Source of the DNA: an uncultured Bacteroidota bacterium
Lineage (GTDB): Bacteria > Bacteroidota > Bacteroidia > Chitinophagales > Chitinophagaceae
Length of the DNA: 33,839 bases
NCBI GenBank assembly: GCA_903938445.1
Contig: CAJADG010000010.1
Coordinates: 1-33,839, forward strand
Direction of reading: 5' to 3'
The notes under the pieces are model-generated. The model was not told where the DNA came from and made no database searches. It saw only the letters and a list, made by a program, of their open reading frames with translations. A program made the translations under genes and the position numbers. This document shows positions 1-9,006 of the stretch, piece after piece. The stretch's first letter is position 1. The number at the start of each line of letters is the position of its first letter.

Positions 1-1359
1 ATGAAAAACCAAACCGTACAAAAGTACACCCCATTCATTTTATTGTTAGTCGTTGCCATTGTGGCCTTATTTGTACCTCAACTTCCAAGTTATGTTGGAA
101 AAGCGGATACTTATAGCACTGCTGATATTGCGTGGATATTAGTGGCTACGGCATTAGTATTTATTATGACTCCTGGATTAGCCTTCTTTTATGGAGGAAT
201 GGTGCACCGCAAAAACATCTTATCTACCATGATAAAAAGTATTGTATCTGCAGGCTTAGTATCAGTAATATGGGTTACTTATGGATATAGCTTAAGTTTT
301 GGAGAATCAATCAATGGTTTAATTGGAAATCCAATGACCCATTTGTTCTTTAAGGGTGTTGCCAATGGCGCTCCTACTTTACAAGGTGGCACTGCAATGA
401 CTATCCCTTTATTATTATTTGCATTGTTTCAATTAATGTTCGCCATTATTACTCCAGGTTTAGTGGTAGGAGCTGTTGCTGAGCGTATCAAGTTTACTTC
501 TTACATTTTATTCATCGTTTTATTTATCACTTTAATATATGCACCTTTAGCACACTGGTCTTGGCATCCAAATGGATTCCTTTTAAAGATGGGTGCTTTA
601 GACTTTGCAGGAGGAACAGTGGTACATATTAGTGCAGGATGTGCTGCATTAGCAGGTGCTATTGTTTTAAAACAAAGACGTGCTAAATTAGAACAACAAG
701 AAATTCCTCCAGCAAATATCCCTTACGTATTAATTGGTACTGGTTTATTATGGTTTGGTTGGTTTGGTTTTAATGCAGGTTCTGCATTAAGTGCAAATTC
801 ATTAGCTGTTAGCGCTTTTGCTACTACCAATACTGCTGCTGCAGCTGCTGGTTTAGCATGGATGTTTTTTGATGTAATGAGAGGCAAAAAACCATCTGTA
901 TTAGGTTTTTGTATTGGTGCTGTTGTAGGCTTAGTAGCTATCACCCCAGCAGCAGGATTTGTTGGTATCCCACAAAGTATTTTTATAGGTGTTATTGGTG
1001 CAGTGATTTCAAATTCATTAAGCCATGCCTTTAAATTATCTCGTGTGGACGATACCTTAGACGTATTTCCTTGTCACGGAATTGGTGGCATGGTAGGTAT
1101 GTTATTAACTGGCGTTTTTGCTTCAAAAGCAGTAAACCCAGCAGGAAATGATGGTTTATTTTATGGTAATCCAGCATTTTTCTTTACCCAGTTAAAAGCG
1201 ATGATAATCGTTGTTGTATATAGCTTTACCGTTTCTTATTTAATCTTCAAATTCATCGCATTATTATTGCCTTTGCGTGTATCTGAGGAGGAAGAAGAAT
1301 TAGGATTAGATGCTACACAACACGATGAAAAATATGGTAGAAATCCATTAAAAGCATAA
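1..1359 (+). CDS. amtB: Ammonium transporter, Amt/MEP family
   Basis: Inner-membrane channel for ammonium/ammonia uptake. The 452 residues are normal for the family and carry about eleven hydrophobic helices. Family landmarks are visible: TPGLAFFYGGMV near the N-terminus, GAVAERIKF in the middle, DFAGGTVVHISAG with the first pore histidine, and CHGIGGMVGMLLTG with the second pore histidine, so the twin-His pore is intact. The N-terminus is hydrophobic and could be a signal-like first helix. The window begins exactly at this ATG, so the promoter and any upstream glnK (the usual PII partner) cannot be seen; none lies downstream. A strong terminator follows directly, so the gene ends its own transcript. 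Transporter identity is firm; the start is the first base of the window and cannot be tested against upstream sequence. Confidence 0.95.
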   Translation: MKNQTVQKYTPFILLLVVAIVALFVPQLPSYVGKADTYSTADIAWILVATALVFIMTPGLAFFYGGMVHRKNILSTMIKSIVSAGLVSVIWVTYGYSLSFGESINGLIGNPMTHLFFKGVANGAPTLQGGTAMTIPLLLFALFQLMFAIITPGLVVGAVAERIKFTSYILFIVLFITLIYAPLAHWSWHPNGFLLKMGALDFAGGTVVHISAGCAALAGAIVLKQRRAKLEQQEIPPANIPYVLIGTGLLWFGWFGFNAGSALSANSLAVSAFATTNTAAAAAGLAWMFFDVMRGKKPSVLGFCIGAVVGLVAITPAAGFVGIPQSIFIGVIGAVISNSLSHAFKLSRVDDTLDVFPCHGIGGMVGMLLTGVFASKAVNPAGNDGLFYGNPAFFFTQLKAMIIVVVYSFTVSYLIFKFIALLLPLRVSEEEEELGLDATQHDEKYGRNPLKA

Positions 1360-1397
1360 AAATTTTCTGGTTTTAGATTTTAAGCAAGCAATCGTAC

Positions 1398-1426
1398 GGC
1401 CCGAATTTCTATTCGGGCCTTTTTTA
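1398..1426 (+). terminator. Rho-independent terminator after amtB
   Basis: A perfect 9-bp stem (GGCCCGAAT at 1398-1406, ATTCGGGCC at 1411-1419) with a TTCT loop is followed by six T (1420-1425). It lies 38 nt after the amtB stop and 17 nt before the next gene, separating the two. Confidence 0.93.
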
Positions 1427-1442
1427 TTATATTAGTGCTTAG

Positions 1443-2198
1443 ATGCATTACTTAAAAAGAATATTACAACTTACTTATTGCTTTTATGCCTTAATCGTAT
1501 TTGCAATATTTACCATTATTTCTGCGATCGCTTTATTCATTCTACTTCCTTTTGGAAAAGAAAAATTAGCAGGCCGTATTTATAAAGTATGTAGGTATTG
1601 GGGAAAATCTTGGTATATATTTACGGGTTTGCAGCATCAAGAAATTTTTGAAACGGAACATAATTTTAAACTTCCCCATGTTTTTGTAGCCAACCACAAT
1701 TCCTATATGGATATCCCCCCTATTGTAATGCTAAAGCACCAGCCCATTAGGCCATTAGGAAAATTTGAATCCTCTAAGATTCCGATCTTTGGTTGGATTT
1801 ATAAAGCTGCAGTAATCATGGTTGATAGAAGCAGTCCAGATAAGAGAGCTCAAAGTTTAAGAAATTTAAAATCGGCATTACAAAAACATACTTCCATTTT
1901 TATTTTTCCAGAAGGCACTTTTAGTATGACCTCACAACAACCCTTAAAATCATTCTATAACGGAGCCTTTAAATTGGCTATTGAAATGCAAGTCCCCATT
2001 CAACCCATTTTAATGATTGACGCAGTTGACCGAATGCATTTTGATAGTGTTTTTTCACTAAATCCAGGTAAAAATAGAGTCGTTTATCTGCCTACTGTTG
2101 AGGTTAGCAACTATACAATGGATGATATTGATTTACTTAAAGAAAAAGTGTACCAAATGATGGATGAAGGATTAAGAAGATACCGCAATTATCCTTAG
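1443..2198 (+). CDS. 1-acyl-sn-glycerol-3-phosphate acyltransferase-like protein (PlsC family)
   Basis: Membrane-bound acyltransferase of the PlsC/LPLAT family, expected to move an acyl chain onto lysophosphatidic acid or a related lysolipid in phospholipid synthesis. A hydrophobic anchor spans roughly residues 15-37. The catalytic HX4D motif is NHNSYMD (His85, Asp90) and the glycerophosphate-binding motif is FPEGTFS (155-161). The length (251) is typical. The gene starts 17 nt after the amtB terminator and is followed 37 nt later by priA, which has its own -7 box, so it may be monocistronic or read on into priA. The acyl donor (acyl-ACP or acyl-CoA) and the exact lysolipid cannot be told from sequence; an ornithine-lipid acyltransferase role is possible. 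Confidence 0.87.
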   Translation: MHYLKRILQLTYCFYALIVFAIFTIISAIALFILLPFGKEKLAGRIYKVCRYWGKSWYIFTGLQHQEIFETEHNFKLPHVFVANHNSYMDIPPIVMLKHQPIRPLGKFESSKIPIFGWIYKAAVIMVDRSSPDKRAQSLRNLKSALQKHTSIFIFPEGTFSMTSQQPLKSFYNGAFKLAIEMQVPIQPILMIDAVDRMHFDSVFSLNPGKNRVVYLPTVEVSNYTMDDIDLLKEKVYQMMDEGLRRYRNYP

Positions 2199-2216
2199 TT
2201 TATTAAACGCTTAGTG

Positions 2217-2224
2217 TATTTTTG
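2217..2224 (+). promoter_or_regulatory. Bacteroidota -7 box upstream of priA
   Basis: TATTTTTG matches the Bacteroidota housekeeping -7 consensus TAnnTTTG. It ends 11 nt before the priA ATG, predicting a very short 5' leader. No good -33 TTTG/TTG is present about 19-20 nt upstream. Confidence 0.5.
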
Positions 2225-2235
2225 TATTTACCAAT

Positions 2236-4671
2236 ATGTTTGCAGAAATTATCATACCACTTGCCCTACCTAAAAACTATACATGGGAAATACCTAATCA
2301 TTTAAGGGAGGAAGTAATGATTGGAATGCGTGTTGAAGTCATGTTAGGTGCAAATAAGAGATATGCTGGAATTATTAAAAAATTCATTGAAGTCAAACCT
2401 GAAGCTTTTAACCCCAAGCCCATATTATCTGTTTTAGATGAAGCTCCCATTGTGTTTCCAGCACAAATTGCTTTATGGGAATGGATGGCAAACTATTATA
2501 TGTGTACCGAAGGGGAAGTTATGCAAGCTGCCATACCTAGTCATTTAAAAATTAGTAGTGAGTCCATCTTTAAATTCAATGAAGATTTTGCCATAGATAG
2601 CCATAAACTAAACGATGCAGAATATATTATTAGTGAAGCATTACAAATAAAAAAAGAACTTAGTATATATGAAATTCAAAAACTATTGGATAAAAAAACG
2701 GTTTATCCAATAATCAATAAATTAATATTAAAAGGGGTTTGTTTTATTCAAGAAAACATGACCGATAAATATAAAGTAAAGGAAGAAAATTATATTTCAT
2801 TGGCGCCTGCCTATCGCGAAGAAGCTGTTCTTGAAAAATTATTAAATGAATGGTCCCGAGCTCCAAAGCAATTAGCATTACTACTTTCCTTTTTACATCT
2901 CGAAAAAACAGAAGAAGCTGTTACTCAAAAAGGTATTTTAGAAAAATCGGATGCTTCTCATGCACAGTTAAAAGCATTGATTGACAAGGGAATATTAATT
3001 GCAGAAAAAAGAAAAGTTGACCGTCTTGCTAAAGATATTTCACTAGGCCCTATCAGTAATCATAGCTTATCAAGTAACCAGCAAATTGCATTTACATCCA
3101 TTTTGGAGCAACTCAAAACACATCCAGTACATTTGTTACATGGCATTACGGGTAGTGGAAAAACACAAATCTATGTTGCTTTAATAAATGAAATAATCAA
3201 AAAAGGCGAACAAGCTTTATATATGTTGCCCGAAATTGCATTAACTGCTCAAATGATACGCAGACTCAAACAATATTTTGGAAATGATATTGCAATTTAT
3301 CATTCTAAATTCAATCCTAATGAAAGAGTTGAAATTTGGAATAAAGTAAAAACAGGTGAAATTAAAATAGTATTGGGTGCGAGATCCGCACTCTTTTTAC
3401 CATACCAAAAGTTATCATTAATCATTGTTGATGAAGAACACGATGGGTCATATAAGCAACAAGAACCCGCACCTAGATACCAAGCTAGAGACACCGCTAT
3501 TTATTATGCGAACCAAATAAATGCTAAAGTTATTTTAGGGTCGGCAACACCTTCAGTTGAATCTTTCTACAATGCATCCTCAAATAAATATGGTTATACT
3601 CATTTAACGGAACGATTTAACCAAGGAGCGCTACCTAGTATCCACTTAATTGATACTAAAAAACAACCTTCGGGCTCAACAATTTTAACACAAGAATTAT
3701 TAGATGAAATAAGAAAAACAATTGACGCAAATAAACAAGTAATCTTATTTCAAAACCGAAGAGGTTATGCTTCCTATATTATATGCGAAACCTGTGGATG
3801 GATCCCGCATTGCAAACATTGTGATGTGACACTTACTTATCATAAAAATAAAAATTTACTTTCTTGTCATTACTGTGGGGCTAGTTATCCTACTCTCAAC
3901 ACCTGTGAAGCATGTGGTAAAATACATTTTAGACAAAAAAGTTTTGGCACAGAACAAATTGAAGAAAAACTGAACCAAGCATTGCCTGGTGTAATTGTAG
4001 CAAGAATGGACTTTGATAATGTGAAAGGAAAACATGAACATGATCAATTGATTCAGCAATTTGAACAAAAGCAAATTGATATTTTGGTAGGCACGCAAAT
4101 GGTAGCAAAGGGATTAGACTTTGAAAACGTTGATTTAGTAGGAATTGTAGATGCAGATAGTTTACTCAATTTTAATCAATACCGAGTAAACGAACGCGCT
4201 TTTCAAATGATGGAGCAAGTAAGTGGCCGCGCAGGTAGAAAAAATAATAATGGAAAAGTGTTAATTCAAGTGAGTCAAATACAACACCCCATTATTCAAT
4301 TTATTCAAACGCACGATTATGCTCGATTTTATCAATACGAAATACAAAATAGAAAACAATTTGCTTACCCCCCTTTTAGTAGGCTAATGAGTATTGTATT
4401 TAAACATAAAGAAAATATTTTAGCAGAAGAAGCGGCTAATCATTTTTTACAAACATTGACACCTGAAATAAAAAGAACAGTATTAGGCCCAGCCCAACCA
4501 TTAGTAAATAGAGTACGAAATAAATATATTTGGGAATTGTGTGTGAAGATATCAACGCAATCTAATCAATTACAAATTGCTAAAAAACAATTAGCACATT
4601 ACATTGGATTAATACAAGTACATCCAAGATATAAGTCAGTTCAAGTCATTATTGATATTGACCCAAATTAA
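2236..4671 (+). CDS. priA: Primosomal protein N', replication restart helicase PriA
   Basis: 3'-to-5' DNA helicase that recognises stalled or collapsed forks and reloads the replisome. The N-terminal third is the 3'-DNA-binding/winged-helix region. The Walker A motif GITGSGKT lies near residue 303-311 and the Walker B DEEH near 399-402, followed by the PriA-typical stretch ending YKQ. Eight cysteines in CxxC pairs between about residues 518 and 560 (CETC, CKHC, CHYC, CEAC) are the inserted zinc-binding domain unique to PriA. GTQMVAKGLDF and QVSGRAGR are helicase C-terminal motifs. At 811 residues it is longer than E. coli PriA (732), as expected in Bacteroidota. It precedes murB by 38 nt, probably in one transcript. 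All key residues are present. Confidence 0.96.
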   Translation: MFAEIIIPLALPKNYTWEIPNHLREEVMIGMRVEVMLGANKRYAGIIKKFIEVKPEAFNPKPILSVLDEAPIVFPAQIALWEWMANYYMCTEGEVMQAAIPSHLKISSESIFKFNEDFAIDSHKLNDAEYIISEALQIKKELSIYEIQKLLDKKTVYPIINKLILKGVCFIQENMTDKYKVKEENYISLAPAYREEAVLEKLLNEWSRAPKQLALLLSFLHLEKTEEAVTQKGILEKSDASHAQLKALIDKGILIAEKRKVDRLAKDISLGPISNHSLSSNQQIAFTSILEQLKTHPVHLLHGITGSGKTQIYVALINEIIKKGEQALYMLPEIALTAQMIRRLKQYFGNDIAIYHSKFNPNERVEIWNKVKTGEIKIVLGARSALFLPYQKLSLIIVDEEHDGSYKQQEPAPRYQARDTAIYYANQINAKVILGSATPSVESFYNASSNKYGYTHLTERFNQGALPSIHLIDTKKQPSGSTILTQELLDEIRKTIDANKQVILFQNRRGYASYIICETCGWIPHCKHCDVTLTYHKNKNLLSCHYCGASYPTLNTCEACGKIHFRQKSFGTEQIEEKLNQALPGVIVARMDFDNVKGKHEHDQLIQQFEQKQIDILVGTQMVAKGLDFENVDLVGIVDADSLLNFNQYRVNERAFQMMEQVSGRAGRKNNNGKVLIQVSQIQHPIIQFIQTHDYARFYQYEIQNRKQFAYPPFSRLMSIVFKHKENILAEEAANHFLQTLTPEIKRTVLGPAQPLVNRVRNKYIWELCVKISTQSNQLQIAKKQLAHYIGLIQVHPRYKSVQVIIDIDPN

Positions 4672-4709
4672 AATAATAAATTAGCTTGAATTGAATAAAG
4701 CAATAATGA

Positions 4710-5723
4710 ATGCAAACCATAAATAATATATCACTTAAACCCTACCACAGCTTTGCTTGCAAAGAAACGGCCAGCCATTTTTCAATCATCACAAGTGAGC
4801 ATGAAATTGAAGAGGTAGCCAAATGGAGCAAAATAAATCAACAGCCACTATTGATTTTAGGATCTGGGTCCAATATTTTGTTTACAAAAAAATATGAAGG
4901 GATTGTAGCAAAAATGGAATTGATGGGTATTAAGAAATTAAATGAAACTGCATCCGAAGTACTACTTGAAGTGGGAGCAGGAGAAAATTGGCATTATTTT
5001 GTAAGCTATTGTGTTCAAAAAGGTTGGGGAGGGATTGAAAATTTAAGTTTAATTCCTGGTACAGTGGGTGCAAGCCCTATTCAAAATATTGGCGCCTATG
5101 GTGTTGAGGTAAAAGATACTATTAAAAGTATCAGCGCTTATGATACTTTTAATGAAACATGGGTGAATTTCAATAATAATGAATGTGAATTTGGATATAG
5201 AACAAGCATATTCAAAAATTCAAAAAACAGATATATTATTTCAAAAGTTCATTTTATATTACAAAAGCAACCAAATCTTAAAACTGACTATGGAGTCATT
5301 AGAGAAGTATTACATGATCGTAATATAAAAAATCCCAGCTTAGTTGATATTTCAAACGCAATTATTCAAATCAGAACAGAGAAATTACCTGACCCAAAAA
5401 AGATAGGAAATGCTGGAAGCTTTTTCAAAAATCCAATCATTCCAATTGCACAATTTGAACAACTTAAAAATGAATTTCCTGCATTAATTGCATACCCAAC
5501 ATCTGACACCAGTTATAAACTTGCAGCTGGATGGCTTATTGAAGCTTGCGGATGGAAGGGTATTCAAAAAGGCAATGTAGGTTGCTATGAAAAACAAGCC
5601 CTAGTCATTGTTAGTTATGGCGCTATATCGGGTAAGGAAATATTTGATTTTTCCGAATTAATTATTCAAAGTGTAAAAAATAAATTTGGGATTACACTCG
5701 AAAGAGAAGTGAACATATTATAA
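4710..5723 (+). CDS. murB: UDP-N-acetylenolpyruvoylglucosamine reductase
   Basis: FAD- and NADPH-dependent reductase making UDP-N-acetylmuramate, the second committed step of peptidoglycan precursor synthesis, in the cytoplasm. The FAD-binding part carries LILGSGSNILFT and LSLIPGTVGASPIQNIGAYG. RTSIFK follows, and the catalytic serine lies in NAGSFFKNP. The long C-terminal form with a YKLAAGWLIEACGWKG segment and a terminal LEREVNI glutamate is the type I MurB layout of E. coli (342 residues; 337 here). The ATG at 4710 is used; a nearer upstream ATG at 4706 is out of frame. It lies 38 nt after priA and ends at a bidirectional hairpin terminator. Confidence 0.95.
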   Translation: MQTINNISLKPYHSFACKETASHFSIITSEHEIEEVAKWSKINQQPLLILGSGSNILFTKKYEGIVAKMELMGIKKLNETASEVLLEVGAGENWHYFVSYCVQKGWGGIENLSLIPGTVGASPIQNIGAYGVEVKDTIKSISAYDTFNETWVNFNNNECEFGYRTSIFKNSKNRYIISKVHFILQKQPNLKTDYGVIREVLHDRNIKNPSLVDISNAIIQIRTEKLPDPKKIGNAGSFFKNPIIPIAQFEQLKNEFPALIAYPTSDTSYKLAAGWLIEACGWKGIQKGNVGCYEKQALVIVSYGAISGKEIFDFSELIIQSVKNKFGITLEREVNIL

Positions 5724-5728
5724 ATAAC

Positions 5729-5757
5729 AAGGCTCCGTAAATTCGGAGCCTTATTAT
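5729..5757 (+). terminator. Terminator between murB and the OmpA-family gene
   Basis: A 9-bp stem (AAGGCTCCG 5729-5737, CGGAGCCTT 5744-5752) with a 6-nt loop lies 5 nt after the murB stop, followed by the T-rich TTATTATTTA. The symmetric stem also sits 21 nt beyond the convergent OmpA gene, so it may serve both strands, though the minus-strand T tract is poor. Confidence 0.82.
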
Positions 5758-5778
5758 TTATGTAAGCAACTTTTTCTA

Positions 5779-7068
5779 TTAATAGTTAGCCTTCATATCA
5801 GTACGTCGATTATTGGCTCTTCCTTTTGCTGTTTTATTGGTATCTATCGGATTTGTATCACCAATCCCTTTTTTAGTTAATCTTTCAGCAGCGATTCCTT
5901 TTTTAATTAGATAATTATAAACAATTGAAGCGCGTTTTAAAGAAAGCGGCATATTTACTTTTTTAGAACCTGTATTATCTGTATTTCCGATAATATCTAT
6001 ATGTAGATTAGGATATTTATTAAATGCTGTGACAACTACATCTAACTTTTGTAAATTTTTATTAGAAATAGTTACTTTACCTATTTCAAATTTTAAATTA
6101 TTTGTTACATCATTTAACAATAATTGCACATCTTCACAGCCATGATTTGCAGCAATTCCAGATTCAGTTGGACATTTATCTTCCTCATCGTTTACTCCAT
6201 CTTTATCTGAATCAGGAATTGGACATCCGCCATATCTAATTAATCCTGAAACTGTTGGACATTTATCTTGCTCATCATTTATACCATCTTTATCAGTATC
6301 AGGAATTGGGCACCCTCCATATTTAGCCGAACCAGCAACATTAGGACATTTATCCATTTCATCATTTACTCCATCATTATCTAAATCCGGTACTGGACAG
6401 CCAAAATATTTTGCAGTACCTACTTTATTTGGACACTTATCTAAGCTATCTACCACCCCATCATTATCCGCATCAACTGCTAAAGGCGCTGGTGGAAGTA
6501 ATACAGGTTTTTTATCTTTTCCTTTTAAGGTTAATGAATAACTTAAGGAATAATTTTGATGCATTTTAGTTAAACGAGATGCTTCGGCATTATGGGTTGC
6601 TTGTACAAATATAAAAGATCCTTTATTCGCTTTTATTTGCAATCCAGCACCAACTGGAGCATAAGCAGTGATATAGTTTAAACGATCAAGTCCAACTCCA
6701 ATTCCTGCAGTTGCATAAGGAACAACTGTATGCTCATCCGTTAAAAATTTATAATTTAATCCTAAGTCTAATGAAGCGAAATCTTTTGAAATTGACTCAG
6801 CAGCTACTTTTAATGAGGTATAATAAGGATATTTTAATGATGCAAAATCTAAATTGGCTACTATATCTACATTCTTTGTCCAACCTTGGATATATTGAAT
6901 CCCATAATTAAATGTAGCCTTTGTCAACCCCTCTGTGTGATTAGTTTGCTTAAAATCCAATAAACCAAATTTCAAAGCTATGGATGCAGGCTTGACAGTC
7001 GCTGTATCCTGTGCCATTAAGCCATTGATCAATAGCAAGCACATTGTCATTTGTATTATTTTTTTCAT
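5779..7068 (-). CDS. OmpA-family outer membrane protein with thrombospondin type 3 repeats
   Basis: Outer-membrane anchor to peptidoglycan. A signal peptide (residues 1-19, ending LMA before QD) is followed by an N-terminal region of alternating hydrophobic strands, about 25-185, consistent with an 8-strand beta-barrel. Residues 199-311 hold four calcium-binding type 3 repeats of the form DxDxDGVxDxxDKCP, each followed by a GC pair. Residues 325-429 form the OmpA C-terminal domain; the residues equivalent to the peptidoglycan-binding Asp271 and Arg286 of E. coli OmpA are Asp364 and Arg379, with identical spacing. The usual GHTD is GNTD here. It lies 24 nt downstream of the RlpA-like gene. No clear promoter was found in that gap, though such proteins are usually abundant. 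Confidence 0.9.
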   Translation of the reverse strand: MKKIIQMTMCLLLINGLMAQDTATVKPASIALKFGLLDFKQTNHTEGLTKATFNYGIQYIQGWTKNVDIVANLDFASLKYPYYTSLKVAAESISKDFASLDLGLNYKFLTDEHTVVPYATAGIGVGLDRLNYITAYAPVGAGLQIKANKGSFIFVQATHNAEASRLTKMHQNYSLSYSLTLKGKDKKPVLLPPAPLAVDADNDGVVDSLDKCPNKVGTAKYFGCPVPDLDNDGVNDEMDKCPNVAGSAKYGGCPIPDTDKDGINDEQDKCPTVSGLIRYGGCPIPDSDKDGVNDEEDKCPTESGIAANHGCEDVQLLLNDVTNNLKFEIGKVTISNKNLQKLDVVVTAFNKYPNLHIDIIGNTDNTGSKKVNMPLSLKRASIVYNYLIKKGIAAERLTKKGIGDTNPIDTNKTAKGRANNRRTDMKANY

Positions 7069-7092
7069 ATTTATATAAATTAATGTTTAATT

Positions 7093-7590
7093 CTACTTTT
7101 CATTTTTAGGATTCTTCTCACTCTTATCTACTGCCTCTATCACCACTTTTATGATACCATCTCCTTTATTACTCATAGCTAATTTTTTAGCTGCTGCACC
7201 ACTTAAATCTATCACCCTACCTTTCCTAAGCATGGATGGATGCATCCTATCATTAATCCTTACTAATACCGATTTCCCATTTTTCATACTAGTGACTCTA
7301 ACTATTGAATTTAACATAAAAATGTTAGAAGCAGCTGTAAATTTATTATTCTTGTACCGTTCTCCTTTAGTGGTATTTGTACCATGCAAATTAGCACTGT
7401 AAAAAGTAGCCTTACCAGTTACTTTATTAAATTCAATCTTAATTTTATTGGTATCAATAAGTCGATGATATTTTTTTATCAATCCGCTATCAATACAATT
7501 TTCTACAAAAGGATTTACTCCATAATGATCCTGCGCTTTTAAACAAGGCGCAAGCAACATAAAAAATAATATGAACAATAAATTATTCAT
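7093..7590 (-). CDS. RlpA-like double-psi beta-barrel protein (septal ring lytic transglycosylase family)
   Basis: Exported cell-wall protein with a signal peptide (1-19) and one RlpA-type double-psi beta-barrel at about 58-155. The barrel shows ATFYSANLHG, TTKGERY, VRVTSMKNGKSVLVRIND and GRVIDLSGAAAKKL. RlpA proteins of Proteobacteria cleave glycan strands lacking stem peptides. Of the three residues required in Pseudomonas RlpA, the glutamate (Glu77) and the aspartate (Asp114) are present, but the histidine of TAAH is serine (Ser88). Catalysis is therefore uncertain. There is no C-terminal SPOR domain, so septal targeting is not predicted. Its ATG overlaps the stop of the DUF952 gene (TAATG), implying translational coupling, and the OmpA gene follows after 24 nt, so wall-related genes are grouped. 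Confidence 0.85.
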   Translation of the reverse strand: MNNLLFILFFMLLAPCLKAQDHYGVNPFVENCIDSGLIKKYHRLIDTNKIKIEFNKVTGKATFYSANLHGTNTTKGERYKNNKFTAASNIFMLNSIVRVTSMKNGKSVLVRINDRMHPSMLRKGRVIDLSGAAAKKLAMSNKGDGIIKVVIEAVDKSEKNPKNEK

Positions 7591-7898
7591 TATCCAATAT
7601 TAATTACCTCAACTACGCTATCTAAATTTAATGTGCCATAAATATGAGGAAACAATTCATCTAAATCAATTGCTAATTCAAATAAAACAGGTCGACTTAC
7701 TTTCGCTTTTTCAATTTTCAATTTAATTAATCCTGTCTGACCTTTATAAAAACGGTCTAATACGCCAGCTACTTGCTTTTCAACTGAACAATGAATAAAT
7801 CCATCTTGCTCATAACCTGCTGGCTTATATTCTCCATTTATTTTTGCCTGCTCCCACTCTTTCTGAGTAGTCACATGATATATGTATTCGCTTTCCAT
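7590..7898 (-). CDS. DUF952 domain protein
   Basis: A 102-residue cytoplasmic protein matching the DUF952 family. It begins YIYHVTTQKEWEQA, carries DGFIHCSVEKQVAGV and ends with FPHIYGTLNLDSVVEV, the three conserved blocks of the family. The biochemical function is unknown; the fold has been linked to ADP-ribosyl-processing-like proteins but I would not assign an activity. It follows aroC by 75 nt of very AT-rich sequence containing a weak hairpin, and overlaps the RlpA-like gene by one base. Whether it belongs to the aromatic transcript or starts a separate one is open. Confidence 0.82.
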   Translation of the reverse strand: MESEYIYHVTTQKEWEQAKINGEYKPAGYEQDGFIHCSVEKQVAGVLDRFYKGQTGLIKLKIEKAKVSRPVLFELAIDLDELFPHIYGTLNLDSVVEVINIG

Positions 7899-7913
7899 TT
7901 TTTTAATTTTTTT

Positions 7914-7942
7914 ATTTTAAAACTAATTTTATCAATTAGTTT
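7914..7942 (-). terminator. Weak AT-rich hairpin after aroC
   Basis: An inverted repeat (AAACTAATT 7920-7928, AATTAGTTT 7934-7942, 5-nt loop) lies between aroC and the DUF952 gene, followed on the minus strand by an A/T tract containing only four T in a row. With no GC pairs in the core, it could at most partly terminate the aromatic transcript. Confidence 0.3.
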
Positions 7943-7973
7943 AATTGTTTTTAATCTTATTCTTTTTTTATTT

Positions 7974-8969
7974 CTATTTCAATATTCTTGAAATTTTTTG
8001 TTCCAATAACATTAAATCTGCAAGCACAATCGCTGTAACCGCTTCCAATACAACGGGTACTCTTAATGCGATGCATAAATCATGTCTTCCTTTTACCGAA
8101 AATACTTCTTGTTCATTGGTTTCCCAATTCCAAGTGGTTTGATCCTTAGGAGTAGATGATGTAGGCTTAACAGCAATTCTGAAAACCAAATCATTGCCAT
8201 TCGTATACCCACCTACTATACCACCCGCATGATTTGTTTTAGTTTTACCTGTTTCGTCTAAAATAGGATCATTGTGATCCACTCCAAACATAGCTGCAGC
8301 TGAAAAACCAGTTCCAAATTCTATACCTCTGATGGCAGGGATGGCAAATACAGCATGGCTAATTAAAGACTCTACTGAATCAAAAAAATGTTCCCCTAAA
8401 CCTATAGGTAACCCTTTCACCACACATTCAACAATACCACCTACACTATCCTTTTGATCAATTGCTTTTTGCAATCCTTTTTCCAAATCTGTTTCGCCAC
8501 CAATACTTACAATATGCGCTTCAACCGAAATATCTTTTAATAATTTTTTGGCAATCACTCCAGCTCCTACTAAAGCTGCTGTTAAACGACCACTAAAATG
8601 TCCTCCTCCTCTAAAATCTTCAAAGCCACCAAATTTATGATGCGCCGTAAAATCAGAATGACCTGGTCTAGGTACGGCTCTTTGTTTTTCATAATCACCA
8701 CTACGTGTATTATTATTTTCAAATAACATCATTATAGGTGCACCCGTAGTCGTATCATTAAATAAACCTGATTTAAAAATTGGCATATCGTCCTCTTGTC
8801 TTGGCGTAGTTCCTTTTTGTTTGCCCCCTTTACGACGCTCCATATCGGTAACAAAATCTGCTACCAACAATGGCAAACCTGCGGGACATCCATCTACGAC
8901 AATACCTACACAGGCACCATGTGACTCGCCTAAAATTTGTACTTTAAATAAGGTTCCAAAACTATTCAT
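7974..8969 (-). CDS. aroC: Chorismate synthase
   Basis: Reduced-FMN-dependent trans-elimination of phosphate from EPSP to give chorismate, the last common step of aromatic amino acid synthesis. Signatures are GESHGACVGIVVDG at the N-terminus, the arginine-rich MERRKGGKQKGTTPRQEDD, RPGHSDFTAHHKFGG, and DFRGGGHFSGRLTAALV. The C-terminal segment includes RHDLCIALRVPVVLEAVTA. At 331 residues it is somewhat shorter than the common 350-365, but all conserved blocks are in order. It lies 37 nt after aroA and is the last clear aromatic-pathway gene of the operon. Confidence 0.96.
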   Translation of the reverse strand: MNSFGTLFKVQILGESHGACVGIVVDGCPAGLPLLVADFVTDMERRKGGKQKGTTPRQEDDMPIFKSGLFNDTTTGAPIMMLFENNNTRSGDYEKQRAVPRPGHSDFTAHHKFGGFEDFRGGGHFSGRLTAALVGAGVIAKKLLKDISVEAHIVSIGGETDLEKGLQKAIDQKDSVGGIVECVVKGLPIGLGEHFFDSVESLISHAVFAIPAIRGIEFGTGFSAAAMFGVDHNDPILDETGKTKTNHAGGIVGGYTNGNDLVFRIAVKPTSSTPKDQTTWNWETNEQEVFSVKGRHDLCIALRVPVVLEAVTAIVLADLMLLEQKISRILK

Positions 8970-9006
8970 GTTAATCTTGATATTACAAGTTAATAATTAT
9001 AAATGG

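Noticed and set aside
7151..7402. Plus-strand frame opposite the RlpA-like gene
   Set aside because: Antisense shadow of a gene with a signal peptide and clear domain match.
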